The notes under the pieces: model-generated
Told to the model about the DNA's origin: nothing
Databases searched by the model: none
The model's input: the letters and a program-made list of their open reading frames with translations, nothing else
In this document: piece by piece, positions 16,799-26,717 of the stretch
Layout: every line of letters begins with the position of its first letter
Numbering within the stretch: the stretch's first letter is position 1
Translations under genes and position numbers: made by a program
Assembly (NCBI GenBank): GCA_012267415.1
Contig: JAAXGN010000153.1
Location: 62,001 to 126,000 of the forward strand
DNA from: Candidatus Poribacteria bacterium
GTDB taxonomy: Bacteria > Poribacteria > WGA-4E > WGA-3G
Reading direction: 5' to 3'
DNA: 64,000 nt

Positions 16799-18742
16799 TT
16801 ATCTCACAGTTTGTGTGCCTAATATTGATAACTGAACATCCGTAGATGCGATTTGCTTTTTTTGTTTTTCATCAAGATATATTTTTAACCGATGTTCCTG
16901 TGTTTTTACATTATCCTTTGCAGCGATTTTTATTTTAATCTCTCGTGATTGTCCCTTAAGTAACCGTGAAATCGTTCCGGGTAAGGCAAAACTTATACCT
17001 TCTATCTCAGAATTAACATTCACTTTAACATTGTTGAGTGTATCTCCCTTGTTGCTAATCAGTAATCTGATTGTCTCCTCTTCACCAGCAAATATGTTAA
17101 CGTTCCCTGATCTATTGTCAAGGGATGCATTTATCAAACTTGTATTAGAAACTGGTCTTGGCCTATTCTTTTGTTTCGGAACATCTATTGCATCATCTGA
17201 GACAAAACTGGAAAACAACCCGTAACGATATGCAACAAATGCTCCAAACACCATAATAGAGATTATAGATGCAAAAATCAATACTTTTTTTCGTGTTTTC
17301 TGCTTTCTCTGTAATTCGGTTACATATCTTATCATTTTCAGCAAATCTTGAGAATGTATATGTTGAGGATTAAGTCTTATTGCTTCCTCAGCAGCAGATT
17401 TTGCATCATCAAATGCACCGGTTTCAAAATAGGTCTTGCCTAAACCGTAATGTGCTTCTATACAATTCGGATCTGATTTAATTGCTTTCTGAAATGCAGC
17501 GGCTGCTTGTTTATACTGCCTACTTCCAAGGTATATCAGTCCGCGGTCTATAGTCTTCTTTAAATCGGACTCCTGATCAACACTATTCTCAACATCTTGC
17601 ATTTCATTTGAACTATCAAGAGTTTGAGATTGTTTAGTTTTTTCAGTGGCATCTATATCAGGTTGGGGTGTCGGCTGCGTTTCAACTGTCTCGGTAGGCA
17701 ATGACGAAGGAAAACTTGGATCAATGGCTTCTAACAAAGCACGCGCAGGTTGAAAGTTAGGATCTATATCTATAGCGGTCTGGGCTGCTTTTCTGGCTTT
17801 TTCGACTTCGTGCAGACCGAAATACGCTAATGCAAGTGCATGAAAAGCTGCTTTATGGGTTCTGTCAAGTTCTACGGTTTTTCTCAGTGCTTCAACAGCC
17901 CGAGAATATTGCTCCATTTTTAGAAGAACTATACCAAGATTGTAATGTGCTGCAGTAAAATCAGCATCAAGTAAAGTGGCATTTTGGAATGAAGTCACAG
18001 CATCGCTTAGACGTTCTTCGTTATGGAAAGTAACCCCACGATTATAGTGAGTCTGTTTGATCTTCTCTACCAGATCATGAATTGGTGGGTAAACGGGATC
18101 TAATCTTAAGGTCTCCGTAACTTCATTTGTTGCCGCTTCCAAATTACCTGTTTCACTATGTGCACGCGCAAGGTTGTAATGTACCTCTATAGGATTTGGA
18201 GCAGTATTAATTGCCTGTTTCAGATGTCTGATTGCATCCTCAAACTGTTTCACTTCAATATATGCTAATCCGAGTTGAATGTGAATGTCATCATATACCT
18301 CGTCTGAGTTCAAGGCAGTCAACAGTGAGTCTATACCGTTCTGATACTCTCTCAATCCGATGAATGCTAATCCAAGATGATAGTGGACGTGTTGGAATCC
18401 TGAATCTTCTCTTACAATCTTTCGGAAAGTTTTGACTGCATCTGTATATCGGTTCTGGTTCAGACTGGAAATACCCTTCTCATAGAATGCATTCTTTATG
18501 GCCTCAATAAGTGAACGCGCGGGAACATAATCAGAATTAACTCTTAAAGCAGCTAAAGCCAAGGTCTCTGCCATATCAAGTTCATTCTGTTCAAGATATG
18601 CTCGACTTAGTCCACAGTGTGCGTCAATATGATTTGCGTCCAGTTCAATGACTGCTCTAAATTCTGGGATAGCCTCACTATACTGTGCGTCTTCCAAATA
18701 AGCAATGCCAAGATTGTAACGTGCATCTATGATAGCATTCAT
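16799..18742 (-). CDS. TPR protein with a late membrane segment and a C-terminal Ig-like domain
   Basis: A 647-residue protein without a signal peptide. TPR repeats start at residue 5 (ARYNLGIAYLEDAQ) and run to about 345. A Gln/Asp/Ser-rich linker and one more TPR pair follow. A single transmembrane helix (KKVLIFASIISIMVFGAFVA, about 485-507) then leads to a beta-rich domain of about 110 residues with NIFAGEEETIRLLISNKGDTLNNVKVNV-type spacing, like CARDB/Ig-fold modules. This layout puts the TPR array in the cytoplasm and the Ig-like domain outside. Length and start are uncertain because the repeats begin at once. It is first of a two-gene operon. Confidence 0.8.
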   Translation of the reverse strand: MNAIIDARYNLGIAYLEDAQYSEAIPEFRAVIELDANHIDAHCGLSRAYLEQNELDMAETLALAALRVNSDYVPARSLIEAIKNAFYEKGISSLNQNRYTDAVKTFRKIVREDSGFQHVHYHLGLAFIGLREYQNGIDSLLTALNSDEVYDDIHIQLGLAYIEVKQFEDAIRHLKQAINTAPNPIEVHYNLARAHSETGNLEAATNEVTETLRLDPVYPPIHDLVEKIKQTHYNRGVTFHNEERLSDAVTSFQNATLLDADFTAAHYNLGIVLLKMEQYSRAVEALRKTVELDRTHKAAFHALALAYFGLHEVEKARKAAQTAIDIDPNFQPARALLEAIDPSFPSSLPTETVETQPTPQPDIDATEKTKQSQTLDSSNEMQDVENSVDQESDLKKTIDRGLIYLGSRQYKQAAAAFQKAIKSDPNCIEAHYGLGKTYFETGAFDDAKSAAEEAIRLNPQHIHSQDLLKMIRYVTELQRKQKTRKKVLIFASIISIMVFGAFVAYRYGLFSSFVSDDAIDVPKQKNRPRPVSNTSLINASLDNRSGNVNIFAGEEETIRLLISNKGDTLNNVKVNVNSEIEGISFALPGTISRLLKGQSREIKIKIAAKDNVKTQEHRLKIYLDEKQKKQIASTDVQLSILGTQTVR

Positions 18743-19105
18743 TGCATAAACTTTACCTTGAAAATAGACTAAAATGAGAACTCGTTCATTGTAGCATGCA
18801 ATAGTTTCTTTAACAAGAAAAATTGCGAGATGGTATACATTTCATTTCCAAACTTTTTTGCATTATCTTACAGATTTCAAGATGTTCCCTTCTTAAAAGT
18901 AGTAGGCACTCTCCGAGTGCCGTCCATAGATATTCCATTTTCTAAAGCACTTGTGAACACTTGTCGTTGTAAAACCCAAAAAGATTACGGCACACGGCGT
19001 GTGCCTACTACTATTAAGCCACAGTGGACGAGGGATGGTTTACGCAAACGCTGAAATGTCTCTTCAAATGTTAACTCAACTAATGGAGATGTAAGATGTT
19101 CTCTA
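18743..19105. other. Intergenic region with one large palindromic element
   Basis: About 360 bases between the TPR operon start and the hydrolase 3' end. I see no gene. The only structure is the inverted pair at 18899-19011, listed separately. The 75-residue frame across it is a repeat translation. Confidence 0.6.
18899..19011. repeat. Inverted pair of GTAGTAGGCAC hairpins (BIME-like)
   Basis: Outer arms GTAGTAGGCAC (18899-18909) and GTGCCTACTAC (19001-19011) are perfect inverted repeats. Each end is also its own hairpin: left stem GGCACTC, loop TCC, stem GAGTGCC; right stem GGCACAC, loop GGC, stem GTGTGCC. So two type-B elements face each other across about 70 bases. Confidence 0.8.
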
Positions 19106-21359
19106 TCAAGTCTTCTCCCACTCTAAATGGCGATGAAGGAAATCAAACGTTGCTGCTGAATTAATCTGATGTCCGCCATCAAAGAACTCAATCTCCGTCT
19201 TTTCAGGTATGCCAAGCCGGACATATAGTCTGCGGACTTTGGCGAATTCGTGTGCAACCCATTCATCTGGGGCAACGCCATCATCATGCCCCCGTTCAAC
19301 CATAAACGGACGCGGTGCAATTAAACCCGCCATCTCAGCATAGTTGAACGTGTTACCTAAATCAAACTCTGGCATCTCATACTCACCAGTGAACATATAA
19401 CTATATGGAGAATGATATGTGGCATTCTTGACAATCCACTCGTTGAAATCTGCGGAACAGATTGAACACGCATATTTGTCAAGGACAGCGGGAACACGCA
19501 TCGCTGTTTTACCACCGTAAGAAAGACCGTAAAAACCTATCCGATTTTCATCAACGTAAGGTAGTTCTGATAACCAGTCAAGTGTCCGTTGATGTTGTCT
19601 GATAATCAACGAGAATAGCGACCATTTAATCGGATTGGCTTTACGTTGAATAACCCGGAAAGCATCCTGTCCAATATAGGGATTCTGCGGTGCATAAGCA
19701 ATGAAACCTCTATCTGCTAACTGTGCAGCATAAGCATGATACACGGAGTCAATCTTTGGATCAGCAGTGTCTTGAGGACGACCTTCTAACCCGTGCTGGC
19801 AGACCACAACAGGACGTTTCTCACCTCCCTTAAGGTCGTTAGGCAGTAACAATATACCATAAGCGAAGACATCCTCCCAAACATCCAAAACAACTTCATA
19901 GCCTTTCCATTTTGGTTCATCATATATCAATTGGGTTCTTGGGTTAGCTGGCACATCGGGTTCAGGACATCTTCCTATCACTTCATCCCAGAAGTACGCT
20001 TTCAATCTGACACAAGATTCTTCCCACTTCTCAATTGAAGTCGTATCAGTCTTGTTCCAGAAGAACTGCTGTCGGTCCGTTGACGCTTCACGCAGAAGAC
20101 GTTGCGTAAGATTCACGAGTTGCATAAACTGCTGTTTTTGACGGGTATTATAGTCATAAGAATCAGGAATAATAGAAGTTAAACAAACAGCCTTATCAAT
20201 TTTCGGTTTTTCAATTCCAAGACTTTCCAGGAATGCTGTTAGTGCGTTGACATGTCCGGGTAGTTTGTCATCAGGACATATCAGTTTAATTTTGTCGGTA
20301 CAATCCAGTTTGTCATAATACACTTGAGCCCGAGCAAACTCAGTTTTTACAGAATCTAATGGTGGAGAAACAAGTTGTCCGGGAGCAGCACCGCCACGTC
20401 CAGAACGCGCTGATGGTGGACCCAATACCTCAGGACCTTGACTTGCTTCAACGATCAGTGAACGTGGTGCAATAAGACTCGCAATTTCAGCATCGCCAAA
20501 TTCGTGGAGTAACCCCCAAACGTTGCGATATATCGGTTCGCGCCATACCTCCTCTCGTGATTGAAAATATCCACTAACGACTACAGATTGTATTCGCGTA
20601 TCTATTGCAGCACTATAGAGCGCAAGCAATCCACCTTCACCATACCCAATAACACCGATGGGTTCATCAAACGATGATGTCCAATCCACTAAAGACAAAA
20701 CCTTTTGAACTTCATAACCGATAATGTGTCTACCCAATTGATACGCCATTCTATAGATAAATTCACGATGGGGTTGATTGGTATATCTTCCGATCTCTGG
20801 ATTACCTGAATACGCATCATCACGATTGATCAGATGTGGAATGACAACACGACATCCTGCACTTGCCAAATGAAGTGCAAACTGAGTAGATAATGGCAGT
20901 TCGTCTGTAAGACCCACCATCATTTCAGGTGTCCAATCAGCATCGGGTAAGACGATAACTTGTGCTGTAACTGGCACACTATCCATCGGTTCCAATAAGA
21001 GTCCTTCACCATCCACTTCATCAAAAACGTTCCAACCTACACGAGATACAGTGAAATTGTCACCTTCGGCAATCTTTGCAGATGTTTCTGTAGTAGCAAT
21101 CAATGATAGGGAATCGATCTCAAGACGTTCATCAATACAACCGATCTGTTTTCTGAAACGTTGTCTATTCTGTTCAACTGATTCTACATATAGAGTCTCG
21201 GAACTGTAATCCCTTTGCCAATGAGCCACGTTTTTCTGTTGCTGCTTTGATGGCACGGGTTACATATTTGTCAAGTGCCTCAACCATCTGAGCAGCAAGA
21301 TCAACATCAGATGTCAAAGGTTCGGTATTATGTAACGGTGTGCAGTTAATATTTGTCAT
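19106..21359 (-). CDS. Two-domain alpha/beta hydrolase, frameshifted near its N-terminus
   Basis: About 750 residues with two alpha/beta-hydrolase domains in tandem. The second is complete: nucleophile elbow GLSYGG, Asp in ERGHDDG and His in DGGHQI, like acetyl-xylan-esterase-type or dienelactone hydrolases. The first keeps the fold (PHLINRDD, RSLIVEASQGP), but its elbow reads GYGEGG, so Ser is replaced by Gly and the domain is probably inactive. The gene begins at 21359 (MTNINCTPLHNTEPL...), then shifts frame in a five-T run at 21231-21235. The rest runs in another frame as HWQRDYSSETLYVESVE to 19106. A GTG at 21256 could start the second frame but has no support. It follows the CoA-transferase gene by 25 bases. 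Substrate unknown. Confidence 0.75.
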
Positions 21360-21384
21360 GGATTTCTATCCCCAATAAATTACT

Positions 21385-22572
21385 TCAAATAACGTTGTCT
21401 CTTTTCAATTGTGCTATTTCATCTTCAGTCATATTTAAGACATCGGTCAACACTTCAGTCGTATGTTCACCAAGATTCGGAGCGGGTGTATCAACACTAC
21501 CAGGTGTCTCAGAGAGTTTTATTGGAATACCAGGTATTTCTACCGTGCCTGTCATGTTATGCATGACTTCCGTAATCATCTCTCTTGCTCGAATCTGTGC
21601 ATGGTTTACGACCTTATCTATACTGTTTATGGGACCACACGGGACACCTATCTCTTCAAGGTCTTTAATCCACGCATCGGTTGTCTTTTGACGCATAATC
21701 TCAGAGAGAATTGGGAATAGCTCGCTATGATACTCAGTTCTTTTAGCATTTGTGCAGAATCTAGGATCGGAGATCAAGTTTTTCCGATCAGTATGTTCAC
21801 AGAACTTTGTCCACAGAGCGTCATTGCCGATGGCGATGATGACATAACCATCTGCTGATTCGTAAGCTTCGAATGGCGTAATCACAGGATGGCGACTTCC
21901 CAAGGGTTGCGGGATTTCATTAGTCGTAAAATAGCGGACGATAGCATTTTCTAAGACAGCGACAAGACTGTCCAACATTGACACATCTACGAACTGACCC
22001 TTTCCAGTATGGCTGCGATGATGCAAAGCAGATAGAATCCCTATCGTTGTGAAGAGTGCTGCGGTTATGTCGCTAATCGACGTGCCTACACGGACAGGCG
22101 GTCCATCGGGTTCACCGGTAATACTAATGATGCCACCCATACCTTGAACAATCATATCATAAGCACCCTTCTGTGAAAAAGGTCCGGTCTGTCCAAAGCC
22201 GGAACACGCTGCATAAATGAGTGAAGGATGTTCTGTAGAAAGCGTTTCGTAATCTAAACCGTATTTCTTCATAGTTCCCGGACGGAAATTCTCCACTAGA
22301 ATGTCGGATTGCTGAACGAGTTGTCTAAATAGAGATTTTCCTTGATCAGATTTTAAATTGAGTGTTACACTTTTCTTGCCGCGATTAATACTCATAAAAT
22401 AGAGACTAAATCCGTTTTTGAATGGACCGAAATTCCGTGCTTCGTCTCCTATCTCAGGTTGTTCTATTTTTATCACATCTGCTCCAAGATCACCGAGAAT
22501 CATAGTCGTGAAGGGTCCAGCCAATACCCTCGTTAAATCTAATACCTTTATTCCAACCAATGGGCCTGACAT
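21385..22572 (-). CDS. Family III CoA-transferase (CaiB/BaiF type)
   Basis: A 395-residue enzyme that moves CoA between carboxylic acids, as formyl-CoA:oxalate CoA-transferase does. Family marks are the N-terminal LVGIKVLDLTRVLAGP, the ENFRPGTM segment, GFGQTGPF, and AYDMIVQGMGGI, in which Asp139 aligns with the catalytic aspartate. The glycine-rich loop region and C-terminal PAPNLGEHT are also typical. Length is normal. It is the first gene of a two-gene minus-strand unit with the hydrolase. The acid substrate cannot be read from sequence. Confidence 0.88.
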   Translation of the reverse strand: MSGPLVGIKVLDLTRVLAGPFTTMILGDLGADVIKIEQPEIGDEARNFGPFKNGFSLYFMSINRGKKSVTLNLKSDQGKSLFRQLVQQSDILVENFRPGTMKKYGLDYETLSTEHPSLIYAACSGFGQTGPFSQKGAYDMIVQGMGGIISITGEPDGPPVRVGTSISDITAALFTTIGILSALHHRSHTGKGQFVDVSMLDSLVAVLENAIVRYFTTNEIPQPLGSRHPVITPFEAYESADGYVIIAIGNDALWTKFCEHTDRKNLISDPRFCTNAKRTEYHSELFPILSEIMRQKTTDAWIKDLEEIGVPCGPINSIDKVVNHAQIRAREMITEVMHNMTGTVEIPGIPIKLSETPGSVDTPAPNLGEHTTEVLTDVLNMTEDEIAQLKRDNVI

Positions 22573-22597
22573 GTATTGACACCTTTTTTTGAAATAG

Positions 22598-22626
22598 TTG
22601 TATTTCTTGTGTAATCGTGCTAAAAT
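22598..22626 (+). promoter_or_regulatory. Candidate promoter upstream of the 22713 gene
   Basis: TTGTAT at 22598-22603, a 17-base spacer, then TAAAAT at 22621-22626, about 86 bases before the start codon. Support is box match and spacing only. Confidence 0.4.
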
Positions 22627-22712
22627 AGAGAACAGTTCCTATAATAGCAGTTTATTGATTGTTCGTCTATAAGTTTTCATTTTTATATGATGCTGTCTGA
22701 AGGAGAATCTCA

Positions 22713-23789
22713 ATGGACAAATTGAAAATAGCACACATCGGAGCAGGAAATAGGGGTTCAAATACATATCTACCATTAATCACCAAACTTAAGGATGATC
22801 TTGAACTCGTTGCCGTCTGTGATATACACGAAGGTAGGGTAACACAACAAGCAGAAAAGTATAATGTCCCAGCATATACGGATACTGAACTGATGTTACA
22901 GAAAGAGAAACCTGATATATGCTCAATCGTAATCACACCGAGCAAGAATCATATTCCCGGTCTACTCTGTTCACAGTATGGTGTTAGTTACTGCACAGAA
23001 ACACCGATCAACACCGACCTGAAGTTAGCAGATGATATGATAGAATCTGCAAAACAACACGGTACAAAGTTAGAGGTTAATGAAAACTATTACCGGCGAC
23101 CCTCTGAACGCATTAAACGCGAGATGATCCTTGAAGGCATTTTCGGAAAAATTAATGTCGCATACAACGATTTTCGCGGACACGGATACCACGGTATAGG
23201 ACTAATACGGAGTTATCTCGGATTCGACAATGAACCCGTGCAAGTATACGGTTTTAGCAAACACTTCAGTGTTCAAGAACATGAATGGCGTAAAGGTCAA
23301 CCACGACGTAAGAGTGAAGATTGGGAACATGCTGTAATAGAGTTTGAAAACGGATCCGTTGGAATCTTCAATTTCTCAAGCCTCTCTTACGGTTCACCAC
23401 TCCGCGGCTTTAATGGCACAAAGTTCTACGCTGAACGGGGCATGTGTTTTAGAGACGATGCGGTCCTGCTAAATGAGAATGCAGACGAACAGATACCCGT
23501 AACGATCACACGAAAAACAAACAACGTTGATGGATATGATACACTCGCTGCACTTGTTGCAAACACTAATCCTGAAGTTGTATGGGAAAACCCACTTCAG
23601 TATTATCCGCTCAGTGATGGTGAGATCGTTGTTGCATCAGAATTGATGAGCATTGCTAACGCAGTTCGAAATGATACAGAACCAGAATATGGTGCATACA
23701 ATGGAAGGAAAGATAGAGAAATTGATGTTGCAATGGCACGTTCACGGAACAACAACGGTGCTCCCGTAACTTTTCCATTGCAATACTAA
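22713..23789 (+). CDS. Gfo/Idh/MocA family protein with altered EKP motif
   Basis: A 358-residue Rossmann-fold protein of the family that oxidises or reduces sugars and cyclitols with NAD(P). The nucleotide site is clear (IAHIGAGNRGSNTY, residues 6-19). GGAG precedes the ATG. The family's E-K-P motif, whose Lys takes part in catalysis, is ETP here (96-98, Thr97). The downstream NENYYRRPSERIKREM segment is still recognisable. Either catalysis uses another residue or the protein is a binding or regulatory relative. It is monocistronic between divergent and unrelated neighbours. Confidence 0.85.
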   Translation: MDKLKIAHIGAGNRGSNTYLPLITKLKDDLELVAVCDIHEGRVTQQAEKYNVPAYTDTELMLQKEKPDICSIVITPSKNHIPGLLCSQYGVSYCTETPINTDLKLADDMIESAKQHGTKLEVNENYYRRPSERIKREMILEGIFGKINVAYNDFRGHGYHGIGLIRSYLGFDNEPVQVYGFSKHFSVQEHEWRKGQPRRKSEDWEHAVIEFENGSVGIFNFSSLSYGSPLRGFNGTKFYAERGMCFRDDAVLLNENADEQIPVTITRKTNNVDGYDTLAALVANTNPEVVWENPLQYYPLSDGEIVVASELMSIANAVRNDTEPEYGAYNGRKDREIDVAMARSRNNNGAPVTFPLQY

Positions 23790-23836
23790 AACCTGAACAA
23801 TAATCTCTTGTATCTCTTACCATAATTGATATTGTC

Positions 23837-23865
23837 TTGTTTCATACATCGTATTGCGATATACT
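23837..23865 (+). promoter_or_regulatory. Candidate promoter of the four-paralog cluster
   Basis: TTGTTT at 23837-23842, a 17-base spacer, then TATACT at 23860-23865. It lies inside the longest possible reading frame of the next gene and so supports a start further downstream (23892 or 23901). Confidence 0.5.
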
Positions 23866-23900
23866 TAAAGTCAGCAGATATTAGAATTGGAGTGAAAATA

Positions 23901-24788
23901 TTGAATTACATAAAGACAGTTTGCATTTTGTTGATACTACTTAGTTTCAGTGTAGTTATCACTGCAAGCGACACATTAACAGAGTTTTTTCCAACCACAG
24001 AGGGAAGTTTTTGGGTCTATGTAGATCAGGAAGGCAACGAATTTACAAGAACTTCAACTGAACAAAAAAACATTGCGGGAGAGATATTTCATACTTACAG
24101 TTATGAACCTGTCATAGAAGATTGGGAAAAATACAACTATCTTTTGCATCCATTCATGTATCAAGTCGATACGGAATGGATTAGATTTTATGTGGCAAAT
24201 GGAATTGAAAGTGCTATAAAGTCAAAATTGAAAAAGCGATTAGATGAAATTGCTGCTGAATTGCGACAAAAGTATACTGACCAACTGCCTCCCGGTATAT
24301 CGTTAGATGTTAATTACACTATTGAACCGACTGCTCAAGATACACTTTATTTTCTGCCATCAACTCTCAACAACAAAGAGAAGTGGATAACGACACAAGT
24401 AAGTGTCAGCATACAGATATCTATGAACATCAAAGGCACCGAGATTAACATCCCAGAAGCAAACAAGTCAGTATCTCTCACTATGAAATTATCTGAGACA
24501 GGAGAACTTATTGGAAAAGAATCTGTCAAGACTGCTGCCGGAACGTTTGAAAACTGTTTAAAAATCGAATATCGAACAAAAACAACTTCATCAAAAAACG
24601 TTGAATCAGACATTAAACAAGGATTGACAGATCAGCAACCTAAAGATAAAATCACGACGTTGTGGTTAGCACCCAATGTTGGAATCGTCCAACTCATCAG
24701 CACTATAGCGGATTCTGAAGAAGTTGAAACAGTAGAATTGAAAAGTTATAAGATTGAATCACCAGAAACTGTTAACCTTGACAAGTAA
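23901..24788 (+). CDS. Secreted protein of unknown function, cluster paralog 1
   Basis: About 295 residues. I prefer the TTG at 23901 (GGAG eight bases upstream), which gives NYIKTVCILLILLSFSVVITA, a signal peptide; GTG at 23892 is the alternative. I do not recognise the family. The shared layout of the four genes is an FFPTTEGSFWVYVDQEGNE opening, a central helical part with acidic and basic clusters, then an [15 protein letters not shown] segment and a late TTLWLAPNVGIVQ block. The last part resembles many exported beta-rich proteins with a V-T-x-A-G-T-F motif. Cys in ENCLK is conserved. It opens a four-gene run with the same orientation. Confidence 0.8.
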   Translation: MNYIKTVCILLILLSFSVVITASDTLTEFFPTTEGSFWVYVDQEGNEFTRTSTEQKNIAGEIFHTYSYEPVIEDWEKYNYLLHPFMYQVDTEWIRFYVANGIESAIKSKLKKRLDEIAAELRQKYTDQLPPGISLDVNYTIEPTAQDTLYFLPSTLNNKEKWITTQVSVSIQISMNIKGTEINIPEANKSVSLTMKLSETGELIGKESVKTAAGTFENCLKIEYRTKTTSSKNVESDIKQGLTDQQPKDKITTLWLAPNVGIVQLISTIADSEEVETVELKSYKIESPETVNLDK

Positions 24789-24832
24789 TCCGAACAGACT
24801 AAATACTACTATCTGATTCTACTCAGCATTCT

Positions 24833-25789
24833 ATGTATAACAGATTACACTTCTTAATTGTTGTCTTATTTGTCCTATTTACCACAAACGTCCTGTCTGG
24901 TAAAGAGAAAGGACATCTCTATTTCCCAAGTTCGTCGAAAATGATTTGGGTATATGAAGACCAAGATGGAAACGAACTCACACGACGGGTCGCTGAAAGC
25001 AAATTAGATGATGGCAAAATGTATGCGGGTTTCAGAGTTGAACCAGCGTTAAAGGAGAGTAAAGACTTTATCCGTTTCTTACATCCTGCGTATTGTCATT
25101 TTGGAGAAGACTATGTATATCTTCTTGTAGGTGAGAAGTTAAAACAAGCAATTAAAGCGCGTCTGACTGATGAGATGGAATTATTCTCAAAACTATCAGT
25201 TGACTCACTAAAGAAAAGTTTGCCACCTGACAATAACATAACAGTTAATCTTGATTATGAAATAAAGGTAGACCCGATAGATCATCTGAAATTACTCCAT
25301 AAGCAAGTTGACATGGATAAAGAGTGGAAAGCGTTGGAGATAAATGCCAAAATAGAAATGAAATTTAACATAGAAGGCATAGAAATCTTCAAGGATGCCG
25401 AAGACTTACCAACAACAATTCTTGATTTTGCCATAGTTGAGAAAGCGAAAGTCGTTGGCACTGAATCAATTGAGACACCCGCAGGCACCTTTCATGAGTG
25501 CTTGAAAATCGTCTACAAAACCGATACAAAGATGACTGAGACACGACCAATTGCCTCTGCTGACTTACCGGGTGAATCTGTTACGACACTATGGTTTGCG
25601 CCTCATGTAGGAATAATAAAGATCCATAGTGAAACAGAGAAAATATTCCTACATGCTTTGCGTGAAAGAGAACTGGTTAAGAAACACGCATCAGATGAGG
25701 AGGTAACTGCCATTACGAAACCAACAGTGAAAACGCTTCAATTAAAAAAATATAAGATTGTTCCTGATAAGGAGGAGAATAAACAATGA
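24833..25789 (+). CDS. Secreted protein of unknown function, cluster paralog 2
   Basis: 318 residues with signal peptide RLHFLIVVLFVLFTTNVLSG. The shared blocks are [20 protein letters not shown] near the start, TPAGTFHECLKIVYKT late, and TTLWFAPHVGIIK. It has the longest Lys/Glu-rich C-terminal segment of the four. Its stop overlaps the next start in an ATGA, so the two are translationally coupled. There is no good ribosome binding site before the ATG. Function unknown. Confidence 0.8.
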   Translation: MYNRLHFLIVVLFVLFTTNVLSGKEKGHLYFPSSSKMIWVYEDQDGNELTRRVAESKLDDGKMYAGFRVEPALKESKDFIRFLHPAYCHFGEDYVYLLVGEKLKQAIKARLTDEMELFSKLSVDSLKKSLPPDNNITVNLDYEIKVDPIDHLKLLHKQVDMDKEWKALEINAKIEMKFNIEGIEIFKDAEDLPTTILDFAIVEKAKVVGTESIETPAGTFHECLKIVYKTDTKMTETRPIASADLPGESVTTLWFAPHVGIIKIHSETEKIFLHALRERELVKKHASDEEVTAITKPTVKTLQLKKYKIVPDKEENKQ

Positions 25790-26676
25790 TAAGAAGCATT
25801 TGTGCCTATACTACAATAATATTGATTTTAAGTGTATGTATACCATTATTAGATAAAGAAGAAGCAGTCAATTACTTCCCCGCTACATTAGATAGTTATT
25901 GGGTCTACGAAGATCAGGATGGTAATGAACTAAAACGCACAGTGATAGAAGGAGAGGAGATCGCTGGCGAAATCTACAAGGCATTCAACTATGAACCTGA
26001 GTTGAAAGAGTGGGAAAACTTTATTAAGTATATTTGTCCTGAACTATTCAGAATTAATGACAAAGAGATAACACTTTCTGTGAAGGAAGGTATTGAGAAG
26101 GCAGTTAAAGCACAACTTACCAAGGAATTGGATTTTCTGTTTCAGGCTGCAGCACAAGCTGGATTACCTATTGACGAAGTACCTACTTTTGACGTTACTG
26201 TAGAAGCTGAAGACAGTATGTCACTGTTGATAAAACCGACTGTGGCTAACGAAGAATGGGATGTCATAAAAATAAATGCTAACATTGAGGTGACACAAAA
26301 TGGGGAAGTACAAGGAACAGTAGATTACACTATTGTTGAAACAGGAATTGTACTTGGGACTGAAACAGTTGAAACTGCTGCTGGCACTTTTGATAACTGC
26401 TTGAAAGTTCAATACCAAACAGAGACTACAGTTATATTTACTCCCGAAAAGGGTAATGAGGGGAATCCACCTGGAGAAACTGTTACAACTGTATGGTTTG
26501 CACCAAATGTAGGTATCGTAAAGATACATGAAAAAACAGGAAACATGTTCTTAGATATGATACCAAAAGATGAGGGTATACCTTTTGTATTTCCCTCAGC
26601 AGCAAAGGAGATTACACTTGAATTAAAGAAATTTGAAATCAAAGCAGATGAAGCAGCCGATCAGAAGGTGGAGTAG
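25786..26676 (+). CDS. Secreted protein of unknown function, cluster paralog 3
   Basis: 296 residues with a signal peptide (ICAYTTIILILSVCIPLL) and a strong AAGGAGGAG upstream that lies inside the previous gene. The core begins [20 protein letters not shown], then ETAAGTFDNCLKVQYQT and [14 protein letters not shown] 47-base stretch (25921-25967) is identical at every base to 26853-26899 in paralog 4, although the rest of the two genes has diverged. That points to recent gene conversion. Confidence 0.8.
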   Translation: MIRSICAYTTIILILSVCIPLLDKEEAVNYFPATLDSYWVYEDQDGNELKRTVIEGEEIAGEIYKAFNYEPELKEWENFIKYICPELFRINDKEITLSVKEGIEKAVKAQLTKELDFLFQAAAQAGLPIDEVPTFDVTVEAEDSMSLLIKPTVANEEWDVIKINANIEVTQNGEVQGTVDYTIVETGIVLGTETVETAAGTFDNCLKVQYQTETTVIFTPEKGNEGNPPGETVTTVWFAPNVGIVKIHEKTGNMFLDMIPKDEGIPFVFPSAAKEITLELKKFEIKADEAADQKVE

Positions 26677-26717
26677 TATTTCATCCTATAAAGGAACACA
26701 ATCAACTGGAGATGTTT

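Noticed and set aside
18830..19054. Small plus-strand gene of 74 residues
   Set aside because: Most of it is translation of the inverted hairpin pair; there is no ribosome binding site.
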